Below are positions 35,235 through 46,800 of a DNA stretch of 64,000 bases, piece after piece. A model generated the notes under the pieces. The model was not told where the DNA came from. It searched no databases and was given only the letters and a program-made list of their open reading frames with translations. Both the position numbers and the translations under genes were made by a program. This DNA comes from an uncultured Clostridia bacterium (GTDB lineage: Bacteria; Bacillota; Clostridia; Christensenellales; Borkfalkiaceae), in the NCBI GenBank assembly GCA_947625555.1, contig CANQOT010000001.1, positions 1-64,000 on the forward strand. The letters run 5' to 3'. The stretch's first letter is position 1, and every line of letters starts with the position of its first letter.

Positions 35235-37595
35235 ATGCCAAAAACGGTACAAGAGCGTCTCAAAAATTTTGCCGCGAGGATCTTTTTCCGCCTCACGGGG
35301 AGCGCGCTCTCGCAAAAGGAGAACGCACATTTCGCCGTCGGGGCGACCGTTTCGCAGGCGACCTCCGCGCTCCTTCGCCGTGCTGCGGCCGAGGGGGCGG
35401 TGCTCCTCAAAAACGACGGAACGCTCCCGCTCTCGAAGAAGTTCGCCCTCTTCGGCAGGGTGCAGGGGGATACCTTTTACACGGGCTACGGCTCGGGCGG
35501 CGACGTCGTTCGGCCGTACGTCGTGAGCATAGCCGAGGGGCTCGAACGGGCGAACGCCCCGCTCGTCTCCTGCGTGCGGGAATTTTATGAAAAATGGCGG
35601 CAGGACCACCCCGCGCCCGAGGGGAGCTGGGGGAACTGGCCCTATTCTTACCCCGAGGCCGAACTTCCCAAAGAAGCGCTCGAGGCGGCCGCGGCGGAGA
35701 CGGATACCGCCGTGATCGTCATCGGCAGGGCCGCAGGCGAGGACCGCGAGAACGAGCTTTGCGAGGGCAGTTTCTACCTCACGAAGGCCGAGCGGCGGTT
35801 CCTCAAAGAGGTGACGGAGACCTTCTCCCACGTCGCCGTCGTCTTGAATATCGGCAACATCATGGACTTTTCGTGGACGGAAGAGTATCCGCTCGGCGCG
35901 CTCCTTCTCATTTGGCAGGGCGGCATGGAGACGGGAAACGCCTGCGCCGACCTTCTCCTCGGCAAGGTCTCGCCCAGCGGCAAGCTCCCCGCCTGCATCG
36001 CGAAAAGTTACGAGGATTACCCTGCGCAGAACTTCGACGGCCTGCATTTCAACGAATATCGCGAGGACATCTATCTCGGTTACCGCTATTTCGAGACCTT
36101 TGCGCCCGAACGCGTCCTCTATCCCTTCGGCTTCGGGTCGAGCTATACGAAGTTCAAAATAGAGGCCTCCTTTGCGGAAAACATTGTCCGTTACCGCGTG
36201 AAGAACGTCGGAGACCGTGCGGGGCGCGAAGTCGTCGAGGTGTATGTGAAAAAGCCCGACGGCGCCCTCGGCAATCCCGCCCGTACGCTCGCCGCATTCA
36301 AAAAGACCGCGCTCCTTTCCCCCGACGGCGAGGAGGGGGGAGAGCTCGCCCTTCCCGTGCGTGCGTTTTGCTCCTACGACGAGGCCCGTTCGGCCTATGT
36401 TCTCCTCGCGGGGGACTATGCCGTTTACGTCGGATCTGACGTGCGCACCGCGGACATGGTAGGGGGATTTTCCGTCGAAGAGGACAAAATCGTCGAACAA
36501 CTTTCCCAAAATTGCGCCCCGCGAGATACCTTTGACGTCCTCGCGAAGGAGGGGAAGAGACGGGTGCGTACGGCGCAGAAGGACCTTAAAGCGGAGATCT
36601 TGTCGCGCCTCCCGCCCGAGGTCCCCTACACGGGGGATCGGGACATCCGCTTTGCCGACGTCAAGGCGGGGCGGGCGACCGCCGCGGCATTTTTGGCGCA
36701 GTTGACTGCGAAGGACCTCTTCGCCCTCACCCGCGGCGCCCTCAAAATGGACAGTCCCTTGGGCGCCCCGGGCAATGCGGGCGTCATGGGCGGCGTCACC
36801 AAAAATCTTCGCGCGCTGGGCGTTCCCTGCGTCACGATGACGGACGGCCCCTCGGGCATCCGCCTCAAAGCGCCGTGCTCGCTCATCCCCATCGGCACTC
36901 TCCTCGCAAGCGCCTTCGATCCCGCCCTCGTCGAAGAGGTGTACGCCCTGCTCGCGGACGAGATGAAGCAACGCGGCTCCAACGTGCTGCTTGCCCCCGC
37001 CCTCAACCTCCACAGGAACCCCCTCGGCGGGCGCAACTTCGAATATTTTTCCGAGGACCCGCTCCTCGCGGGGAACATCGCCGCGGCGGCCGTCCGCGGT
37101 CTGCAAAAGGGGGGCGTCTCCGCCTGTCCCAAGCACTTCGCCTGCAACAATCAGGAATTCAACAGGAGCAAGAACGATTCCCGCCTTTCCGAACGCGCGC
37201 TCCGCGAGCTCTATCTCTTCGCCTTCGAGATCTGCGTGAAGGAGGGCCGCCCCGATTTCCTCATGACCTCCTACAACAAGATCAACGGCGTCTGGGCGCA
37301 CTACAACTACGGTCTTGTGCGCGGCATTCTGCGCGATGAGTGGGGCTTTGAGGGCTGCGTCGTCACCGATTGGTGGATGAAGTGCGCAAGGAGCCCCGAA
37401 TTTCGCCGCGTCAAGAACAACGCCTACCGCATCCGTGCGGGCGTCAACGTGCTCATGCCGGGCGGCGGTTACCTCGGCAAGAGGGTGCAGGGCGGCTCGC
37501 CCGTAAGGGGGCTCGGCGGGAAGGATGCGCTCACCCGCGCCGAGCTCTTCGATTGCGCCCTCGCTGTCGTGACCGTCCTCGCGAAGATGTCATAA
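35235..37595 (+). CDS. Glycoside hydrolase family 3 protein with permuted domain order
   Basis: GH3 C-domain features (EGAVLLKNDGTLPL) and Fn3-like segment (VKNVGDRAGREVVEVYVKKP) precede the GH3 N-domain (NRNPLGGRNFEYFSEDP-like LHRNPLGGRNFEYFSEDPLLAG, KHFACNNQEFNR, GCVVTDWW). Confidence 0.88.
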   Translation: MPKTVQERLKNFAARIFFRLTGSALSQKENAHFAVGATVSQATSALLRRAAAEGAVLLKNDGTLPLSKKFALFGRVQGDTFYTGYGSGGDVVRPYVVSIAEGLERANAPLVSCVREFYEKWRQDHPAPEGSWGNWPYSYPEAELPKEALEAAAAETDTAVIVIGRAAGEDRENELCEGSFYLTKAERRFLKEVTETFSHVAVVLNIGNIMDFSWTEEYPLGALLLIWQGGMETGNACADLLLGKVSPSGKLPACIAKSYEDYPAQNFDGLHFNEYREDIYLGYRYFETFAPERVLYPFGFGSSYTKFKIEASFAENIVRYRVKNVGDRAGREVVEVYVKKPDGALGNPARTLAAFKKTALLSPDGEEGGELALPVRAFCSYDEARSAYVLLAGDYAVYVGSDVRTADMVGGFSVEEDKIVEQLSQNCAPRDTFDVLAKEGKRRVRTAQKDLKAEILSRLPPEVPYTGDRDIRFADVKAGRATAAAFLAQLTAKDLFALTRGALKMDSPLGAPGNAGVMGGVTKNLRALGVPCVTMTDGPSGIRLKAPCSLIPIGTLLASAFDPALVEEVYALLADEMKQRGSNVLLAPALNLHRNPLGGRNFEYFSEDPLLAGNIAAAAVRGLQKGGVSACPKHFACNNQEFNRSKNDSRLSERALRELYLFAFEICVKEGRPDFLMTSYNKINGVWAHYNYGLVRGILRDEWGFEGCVVTDWWMKCARSPEFRRVKNNAYRIRAGVNVLMPGGGYLGKRVQGGSPVRGLGGKDALTRAELFDCALAVVTVLAKMS

Positions 37596-37710
37596 TTTCA
37601 CGATACGGCGGGAAAATGGTCTCCGGCCCGCCCCAAAGACCCGCTCCACCCTATAAGGGTGGATTTTTTTTGAAATTTTGTAACATTTTGAATTTTTTAT
37701 CACGATTCCC

Positions 37711-37739
37711 TTGACATCATGTCATAAACTTGGTACAAT
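37711..37739 (+). promoter_or_regulatory. Promoter of second giant surface gene with overlapping operator-like repeats
   Basis: TTGACA - 17 nt - TACAAT; TGTCAT at 37720, 37742, 37764. Confidence 0.85.
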
Positions 37740-37806
37740 CGTGTCATAGACCAATATTACAACTGTCATTTCCGTGTTGTGACTTCTTTGCGTTAGGGGG
37801 TACAAT

Positions 37807-40800
37807 ATGCGTTATAAGAGCAAACCTGCGAAAAATTCGGGCGTCAGGAGCGGCCATTGGAGCGTGGCGATGAAGACCACGGCCGTCCTCGCGGCATTCG
37901 TTGCCGTGGGCGTCGGGGGAGGGAGCATCGTTGCGGCGCTCACCAAGACGGCCGAGCGCAACGCCGTCGACCTTTCCTACGGTTCCGTCTCAACGGCCGT
38001 GGAGGAAGGGGAGGTGTTCGTCGATGACGGAACGTACGACGCCGTCGATATCTTCGCCCGCCTCAACTGGCGATTTGCCCGCCAAAAAGAGTGGTACGGC
38101 GAGTATTCGGGCTATGTGAATACCGTCGTCACGCAGGACGTACATACATACAAATACTACAAGGACGGGATGTTGATCTCGGCCGATATCACCAAGAGTT
38201 CCCTCGTAAATGCGGCGCGGGAATTTTGCTATATAAAAGAGGGCGACCGCGTCCTTTGGAGGGAAGCGGCGGGCGGCTCTTCCACCTACGATAAACTCGA
38301 TACCCCGTGGCAGGAGGGCGAGCCCTACCGCAACATGACGATCTCGGGCGAGAACGGCTTCAAGGCCCTCAACGGCCTTCCCGCCTACGAGCTCAGCCCC
38401 TACGTCATCGAACCCGATACCGTGCTCTCTTCCACCGTCGAAGAGGCGGAGGACGGGCTCTACAAGGCGACCTTCGTCATGAACCCCGCGACGTGGAAGG
38501 ATGTCGATGAGAACGGCAACGAGATCGTCAAGGGCGCGAACGCCTACTATATCAACCAGATGATTTTCACGGGCGGCCTGCCCGAAGCGCCCGAGTTCAG
38601 CGCGCTCACCATCACCTATTATTTCGACGAAGATTGGATCACCTACAAGACTGTGGTCGAAGAAAATTACAGCGCCGCCTACGGTCCCATCAAGGCGCCC
38701 TGCAAGGGCGGCGGCACCACGACGTATTCCTACGAGCCCTACAATTCGACGGACAACGTCTATCCCGACGCCTACGACGAATACTTCCAATATTGGATCG
38801 ACGAGGAACCCGATACCGACTTCGACCGTCCCATCACCGCGCTCGACGCGCTCGCCGGGGCATTCGGCCCGCTGCTCGCCGAGCCCTCGACGCTCGCCCT
38901 CGACCTCGATATCAACGGGCAGAAGGCGGCGGGCACCGTCTTTGTCGATTTGAGCAAGACCGACCTTTCCGCCTTCGACGTCACCGCCATCGAAGCGCGC
39001 CTCGGCCTCGGGGCCCTCAACCTTTGGGTGGAGGGCGGCAAAGCCTACATCAACTACGGCGGGGTCAAGCTCTCGCTCGATCTCTCCGCCCTCATGGGTC
39101 TCTTCGGCTCGGCTTCGCCGCAGGCGGAAGGGGAGGAGAGCGGGGGGCTCAATACCGACGATCTCCTCGGCGCCCTCGCGAACGGCGCCTTCACCGCGGA
39201 GGACGGTAAGGCGGAACTTCACTCCGTATTGCCCCTTCTCGGCTACGAGATCCCCATTGATTTCTACTTCAACGTCGACGAGGAGAAGAACGTCACGCTC
39301 GATCGCGCAGCGGTTGCCGTCGACGCCGATCTTCTCTCCCTCGGCGCCGAGATCTCCTTCGGCGGAGAGGCCATCCCCGCCCTCGGCGAGGTGGAAAAGG
39401 CGGACTATGCCGAGCTCATGCCGCACATCCAAAGCCTCATCGACCTGTTCACTTCCGAAAATCTTCACGCCGCTCTCGATTACGAGGGCCACGGCATCAA
39501 GGTCGGGGGCGGCATCGATATCGCCCTTTCTCCCTTCTCCTTGAAGGGGGAGATCGCCCTTTCCGTCCCCGAATACGGCGCAGAAAAGAAGATCGCGCTC
39601 GCCTATGATGACGGCGAGGTCTACCTCGACCTCGGCGGCATCAAGGTCGCGGCAAATGCCGCCGACGCCGTCGCGCTCGTCGGCAAGTTCCTCGACCTCG
39701 GTTCTCTCGCGGAAGGCGGGCTTCCCTTCGATCTCGGCGAGATCGTTCAAACGCTCCTCTCGCCCGAATTTGCGCAGAACATCGTCTCTTCGGAAGAGGA
39801 GAGTAAGCTGCATTTGCTCCTTCGCGGGACGAAGATTCTGGAAGCCCTCGGCATCGACTTTGCCCTCGGCGACGTCTCGCTGCAAATGGGCGAAGAGACG
39901 CTTACGGCGGGCGTGCTCGGCCTGACAGCCACCCTTACAAAGGGCGACGGCTTCACCTTCACGCCCGAGGGTTACACCGAACTTATCCCTTACGTCGCCC
40001 GCATCGTCGAGCTGGCGAAGGGGGGCAACCTTACCGCCGAAGTCACCTACACGGGCGATACGCTCTCCGTGTCGGGCGAACTCGGCCTCGACCTTAAAGC
40101 TCTCGCCGCGAAGGCAGACCTTGCCCTTACCTACAAGGGCGCTACCAAGACGCTTTCGGTCGTCTATGCGGACGGCGCGCTCTACCTCACGGTGGACGGG
40201 CTTCGCATCAAGGCCGACGTTAAGGAAGCCATCGAACTCGTCAAGGAATATCTCGACGTCTCGTCGGGCGACGGCGATGCGCTTAAAATCGTTGCCGATA
40301 TCCTTTCCCTCGACTTTTCCACCCTCATCGAGCTCTCCCAAACGGGCGACGACCTCACCGTCGCCGTCGCGGGCACCGAACTTTTGCGCGCGCTCGGCCA
40401 CTCGTTCGACCTCGGCAGGGTCGAACTCACCGTCGGCAAAGAGGAGATCGTCCTCACCGCGGCGGGCGCCGTCGTCACCGTCAAGGCGGGCGCGCCCTTC
40501 ACCTATACGACGGAGGGCTTCTCCGAGATCGTCAAGTATGCGGGCACGCTCCTTGGGATCTACAAGAGCGGCTACCTCGACCTCGATCTGAACTACGCGA
40601 TCGGCGAACTCGCCATCACGGGCGAGGTCCATCTCGACCTCACGACATTCAACGTCTCCGCTTCGGTCACGCTCGCTTCGGGCAGGGCGTCCAAAACGGC
40701 GGAGATCCTGTATATGGGCGGCGAGATCTTCCTCGGCCTCGGCGAAATCCGTCTCAAAGTCAATGCGAAGGAGGCGGCCGCCCTGCTCGGCGGTCTCATC

Positions 40801-43800
40801 GACCTCGGCGCTTCGGGCGAGGAGATGGACGCGGTCGAAGCCCTGCTCTCGGCTGATTTCTCCACGCTCATTCCCGAACTTTGGGAATCGGACGGCGCCC
40901 TTCATATCACCGTCGCGAGCGGCAACCTGCTCTCGCTGTTCGGCCTCGATCTCGACCTCGGCGATCTTCGCCTTGCAGTGGACGGAGAGGGGGCGACGCT
41001 CAAACTCGGCAGGGCCGTCGTCACGGCCAAGGCGGGCGCGCCGTTTACGCCCGTCGCCGAGGGCTACCTCGACATCACGGATTATCTCGGCGCAGTCGCG
41101 GGCTTTGCAGAGGCAAAGGCCCTCACGCTCGACGTGGCATACTCGGGCGAAAAGATTTCGCTTGAAGGGGACATCGATATTTTGCTCGACGGCACGGCCG
41201 CACAGGGCGACCTCACCCTCACCTATACGGACGAGGAAGAGGGCGCTCAAACCGAGCATGCCGTCTATCTCCTCTGGACGAAGGGGGACGGTACCCTCTA
41301 TCTCTCCATCGACGGCGTGAAGGTCAAGGCGAACGTCTCGGATGCGATCTCGCTCATCAAGACGGTCGTCGGCTCGAAGAGCTCCGAAGGGCAGGCGGAA
41401 GGTGCGGGCATCTCCACCCTCGCGCTCACCGACGAGGAACTCACCGCGCTCGAAAAGCTGCTCTCCTTCGACCTCGGCGCATTCATCGACCTTGCCGAAC
41501 ACAGGACGGAGGAAGGGGGCACGCTCACCCTCACCGTGCGCGGTACGGAGCTTCTCTCCGCCCTCGGCGCCTCCTTCGACCTCGGCGACGTGGCCCTCTC
41601 GCTGGATACGGAAGGGCACATCGCACTCTCCGCCATCGGCGGCAAGCTCACCATCGGCGTCCGTGCGGGCGAGTCCTTCGAACAAGGCGACGTCGGGGAC
41701 TACATCGACATCGTCAAGTACGGCGAATACCTTGCAGGGCTCTTCTCCAAACGGACGTACAAGATCTCGGCCTCCTACGAGGTCGATGCGCTCAAAGTGC
41801 GCGCCGACGTCTCCTTCGATACCGTCGGGAAGATCGTCGTCGGCGACCTTATCCTTATCTATAAAGGGGCGGCGAAGGAGGCATCCTTCACCTACGAGGA
41901 CGGCTGGTTCTACCTCGACCTCGACGCCTACAAGATCAAGACAAAGACGGCGGGCGCCGTCGCCCTCATCGCGGGCTATCTCGGCCTCTCGGGAACCGAC
42001 GGGGTGAAATTCGAGAGCCTCGCCTCGGCGCTCGATACAAGCCTCGACGGCCTCCTCACCCTCCGCGAAACGGCGGAAGGCGAACAGCAGATCCTCACCG
42101 TCCTCATCGACGGCACCGCCCTCATGAAGGCGCTCGGCCTCTCCGTCGATCTCGGCAATGTGGATATCCGCGTTGCGGAGGACTACCTCTATGCCTCCCT
42201 CAAAGGCTTCGGTTGCGAAGTGACGGGCAGCGGCGCGGCGCTCGAAGGCCTCAAAGAAGAGGACAAGGCGGGCTTCACCGATCTTTCCGACTATCTCGAC
42301 GGTTTCGTGAACGTATTCAAACAGGACTATATCACCGTCGCCGTCCGCTACGACGAAAAGGGCGTGAAGGTCGTGGGGGATCTCTACATCGACGTGAAGA
42401 ACAAGCAGGCGCGGGCCGACCTCACCCTCACCTTGAACGGCATGGAATATGTGTTCGGCGTCGTGTACGAAAAGGGCGGCATGCTCTACGTCGACCTCGA
42501 CGGGGCGAAGATCAAGGCGGATACGCAGGAGATCCTCGACCTTATCAAAGGCCTCTTCACGAAGAAGGGGGAGAGCGCGCGCAACAGGAAGCTGCGTGCC
42601 TCTGCCGATGCGCCCGCACAGATCGCCCTCTCCGAGGAACAGAAGAGCAAGCTCCTCGGCATTCTCGAGACCGTCCTTTCCCTCGATCTCGACAACTACT
42701 TCATCCTTTCCGAGAGCGGGGACGATACCCTCACGCTCACGGTGAGGGGGACGGAGCTCCTCTCCAAACTTCTCAAAAAGGATATCGCCCTCGGCGACGT
42801 TGAAGTCAAAGTCGAAAAGACGGGCGGCATCTCGCTCTCCGTCCTCGGCGCGACCCTCACCGCCACCGGCAGCGCCGAAGGCTTCGACCTCTTCAAAGAC
42901 GGCGACAAAGCACAAAACTATGCCGACATTCTCGACTACGTCGGCTATCTCACCGACCTCTTCAAGGCGGAAGCGCTCACCCTCACGATCGACTCTCTCG
43001 AAGTCACAGCGGGCACAACGTCGATCAATGTGGAGGGTACGGTCGACATCAAGACGGACGGCACGCTCGCGGGCGGCACGCTCACCCTCACCGTGGGCGG
43101 TAAGTCCTTGACGGCCACCCTCTATTACGAGAAGGCGGACGGCGAAAATATCCTCTACATCGGCGTCGCAGGCATCAAAGTCAAGGCGAGCATCGAGGAT
43201 ATCAAGGCCCTCGTCGATAAGATCAAGAACAAGGAGCCCGCAGCGGCGGCATTCTTCACCGTCGCGGCGACCGTCGCGGAAGGCAGGCTCTTCGGTATCT
43301 TCGAAGAGGACGGTGTATTGCAACTCGCCGTCGCCGGCGGAAAGCTCGGGAAGCTCTTCGGCTCCGACCTCGGGCTCGACGAGATTGGCCTCGAAATTGC
43401 GGAGGGCAGGCTGGGCCTTTGCCTCTCGGGCGAAAAGTTCTCGCTCGACGCAACGCTCAAAGGGGCGGACTCCGTCGCCTTCGATCCGCTTGAAAACAAG
43501 GACGGCTATATCGACATCGTGAAGTACGTCGACTTCGCCGTCGACCTCTTCCGCGCAGACGCCTTCGAGCTCGGGCTCGGCTTTACGAAGGGCGCCTTCA
43601 CCCTCACGGGAAGCGCCTCCTTCGCGCCTCAGTCCAAGGTTGCATCGGGCCAATTCACCATCACCTATCAGACGACGTCCAAGCACGCGTCCTTTGCCTA
43701 CGTCGACGGCACGGCCTATGTTGCTCTCGACGGCTCCAACGGCCCGTTGAAGTTCAAGGCCAAATCGGCGGCGGCCGTGGGTCTGCTTGCGGCCTACTTC

Positions 43801-46800
43801 GGCTTCTCGGGCGCAGACGGCGAGACGGACAACACCTTCGAAGATCTCTTCCAAGATCTGTTCGGGAACTTCGATTCCCTCTTCGAACTCGCCGAGAACG
43901 CCGAAAAAGACGTTCTTACCCTCCTTGTCGACGGCACGCAGCTCCTCGAAAAGCTCAAAATTTCGCTCGGCAACTTCGAGCTCGGCGACATCGGCGTCAT
44001 GCTCGGCAAGAACAGCCTCACGCTGCATGTGCTCAATGCCCAACTCACGCTCGGCGGCACCGATGCGGCGCCCGTCCTTCCCTCCGCGGAGGAACTCGCG
44101 ACCTACACCGACCTTTCCGATTACGTCGATACCTTTGCCGACCTTGCCGCGAGCGACTGCCTCGAAATCGCGCTTTCCTACCGATCGGACGACGGTACGC
44201 TCACGCTTACGGGCACGCTGTCCATCGACGTCAGGAACAAGTTCGCCCGCGCCGACCTCACCGTCGCGAAGGGGGAGACGACGATCGACCTCGGCATCGT
44301 CTACACCGAAGGGGGCATGCTCTACATCGACCTCGACGGCGCGAAGATCAAGGCCAACGTCCGCGATGCGGTCGATTATGTCAAGGAACTCGTCGGCGGA
44401 AACGCGAAGGGCAGGGCGCGCACGGTGCGCAATGCCCCCAAGGCCATCCTTTCCGACGAGCAAAAGAGCAAGCTCTCCGACCTTCTCACGAAGCTCTTCA
44501 CGCTCGAACTTGACGACTTCTTCACCCTTTCGGAAGAAAAAGGCGCCCTTTCCCTCCTCATCGACGGCACGGGGCTCCTCAACAAACTTCTCAATAAGAA
44601 TATCGAACTCGGTTCGGTCACGCTTTCCGTCGCAAAGAGCGTCTATGGCGAGGACGGCGCCCTCACGGCGTGCGGCTCCGTGACGCTCAAAGCTTTGGGT
44701 GCAGAGATCGTCTTGCGCCGCGGCGCGGCCTTTGTCGCCTTCCCCGACGGGGACAAAGAAGAGGACTATACCGACATTTTGCAATACGTCAAGTGGGCGG
44801 CGGCCATCTTCGCACAGAACGAAAAGCACATCGACCTCACGCTCGCGGCGGGCGAACTTTCCGTCGGCCTCGGGCTCGACGTCATCAAGGGCAACGCCTT
44901 CGTGAAGGGCGTCATCACCCTTTCCTACCGCGGCAGCAGCAAGGATTTTGCCTTTGTCTACGATAAGCAGGGCGGCGAGAGCGGCGACGAGGGCTGGATC
45001 TATCTCGACCTCGACGGCGTGCAGATCAAGGCAAATACCGACGACATTATGCAGCTTTTGAAGAGCCTCTTCTCCAATCTCGCCGGCAAGGAAGCGGAGG
45101 GCCCCGAAAAGATCGCCCTCGGCTATGCGGCGGCCGCCATTCTCGAAGTCGACGCCATCTCCTTCGAGAGCTTCGATACCTTCTCGCTCACCGAGGAGGA
45201 GGGCGTTCTCACCCTCGCCGTGAGCGGCGAAAAACTCATGTCTCTCCTCGGCGAAAAGCTCCGCTCCCTCCTCGACGGGAAGTTCTCGCTCGCAAGCGTG
45301 GGCGTCTCCGTCTCCGAGACACTCTTCTCGGTGGAAGCGGACGCGACCCTCTCGGGCGACAGCGTCACCCTTTCCGTCGGCATCTCGAAGGGCGAAACGT
45401 TCGAGATCGGCGAAGAGGAGAGGAAGTCGCTAACAAGCTACATCGACGTGTTCAAATACGGCGCGATGGTGAAACGTCTCTTCACCCAATCGACGACGTT
45501 GCAGGCGGAGATCTCCGCCACCCTCGGCGGGAAGGAACTCGGCCTCACGCTCAAATTCAACAAGGACTTCACGATGGCGCAGGGGACGCTCCAATACGGT
45601 TCCATCGACCTCGACCTCATGTATGTGCTCGAAGACCGCGAAGGGGCGGAGGGCGAAAAGGACGTCCTCATCTATGTGAAGGTGGGCGATAAGGTCAAGC
45701 TCATGGCCAACATTTCCGAGGTCATCCGCCTCGTGAAGGATGCCAAGGAGAAGAAGGGCCGCGCAATGCCTGCGGCCATCGCCCTCACGCCCAAGCAGGA
45801 GACCATGCTCGAAAAGTTCCTTGCCCTCGATCTCGGCGAAGTGATAAAGCTCACCGAAAAACTCGCTGCGGCAGGGGAGGGCGATTCCCTCGCCGTCACC
45901 GTCAATTCTCGCAAACTTCTCGATGTCTTTGGGGCCTCGTTCGACCTCGGCACGATCGAAGTCACCATCGAAGAGGGCGAACTTATCATCGCCCTTCCCG
46001 ATAAGGCCAACCTTTCGGTCACCATCTACGGCACCACGCGCGCCGTCGCGCTCGAAAAGCCCGCGGAAGGCGACTATCACGACATCACGCCCATTGTGAA
46101 GCGCGTGTTCGATCTCATCGAGGCGCAGGGCATCGAATTTTCGGGCGAACTCGCGCTCGGCGAAACCAAGCTGACCGTCGAACAGGGCATCGTCACATGG
46201 AAAACGGGCGAAGATAAGAAGTTCTACCTCAAAGGTTCTCTCGGCGATTTTGTCCTCGAACTTTCCATCGTCGGCGAGAACGCACAGCTCAAACTCGGCA
46301 ATTTCGGCATTGAGTTCGCCTTCTCGGATATCGGCGACCTCATCAATGCCGTCAAGGGCCTCATCGCCCGCGTGAAGGGCACCCTCTCCACCGTCAAGGC
46401 GAACGTCACGGGCACGGCCAAGCGCGAAGAGCTCATCGGGACGCTCCAAGGCATCGTCGATGTGCTCAACAACTTCATCGATTTCCTCAAAGGCGGCGAG
46501 GCCGCCGCAAGCGCCGCGGCTTCCGCCAAGGCGGCGTACGAGATGGGCGGCATGGCGGTCGTCCCCGCGGCCTACAAGCCCGAAGGGGAGGCAAAAGAGC
46601 TCCTTTTGAGCTTTGTCCTCGGCAAGATCACGCTCGAGATCTTCGATGAAACGGGGTACGAGAACCGCGGCTTCCTCGGCCTCGGGCTCACCCTCGCATC
46701 CGACGCGTTCTCCGTCTCGGCCGTCGTCGATACGGCAGTGTTCACGGGCGAGATCCCCGAACTGACGGGCGAGTTTTACAAACTTCATGATTTCATCGAG

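Noticed and set aside
37990-44829. 2279-aa antisense ORF (and 45430-48669, 49507-52296, 17309-20422, 14441-17062 on minus)
   Set aside because: Opposite strongly supported giant repeat genes; low-complexity Glu/Arg/Val-rich translations expected from codon bias that suppresses antisense stops. No RBS or recognisable domains.
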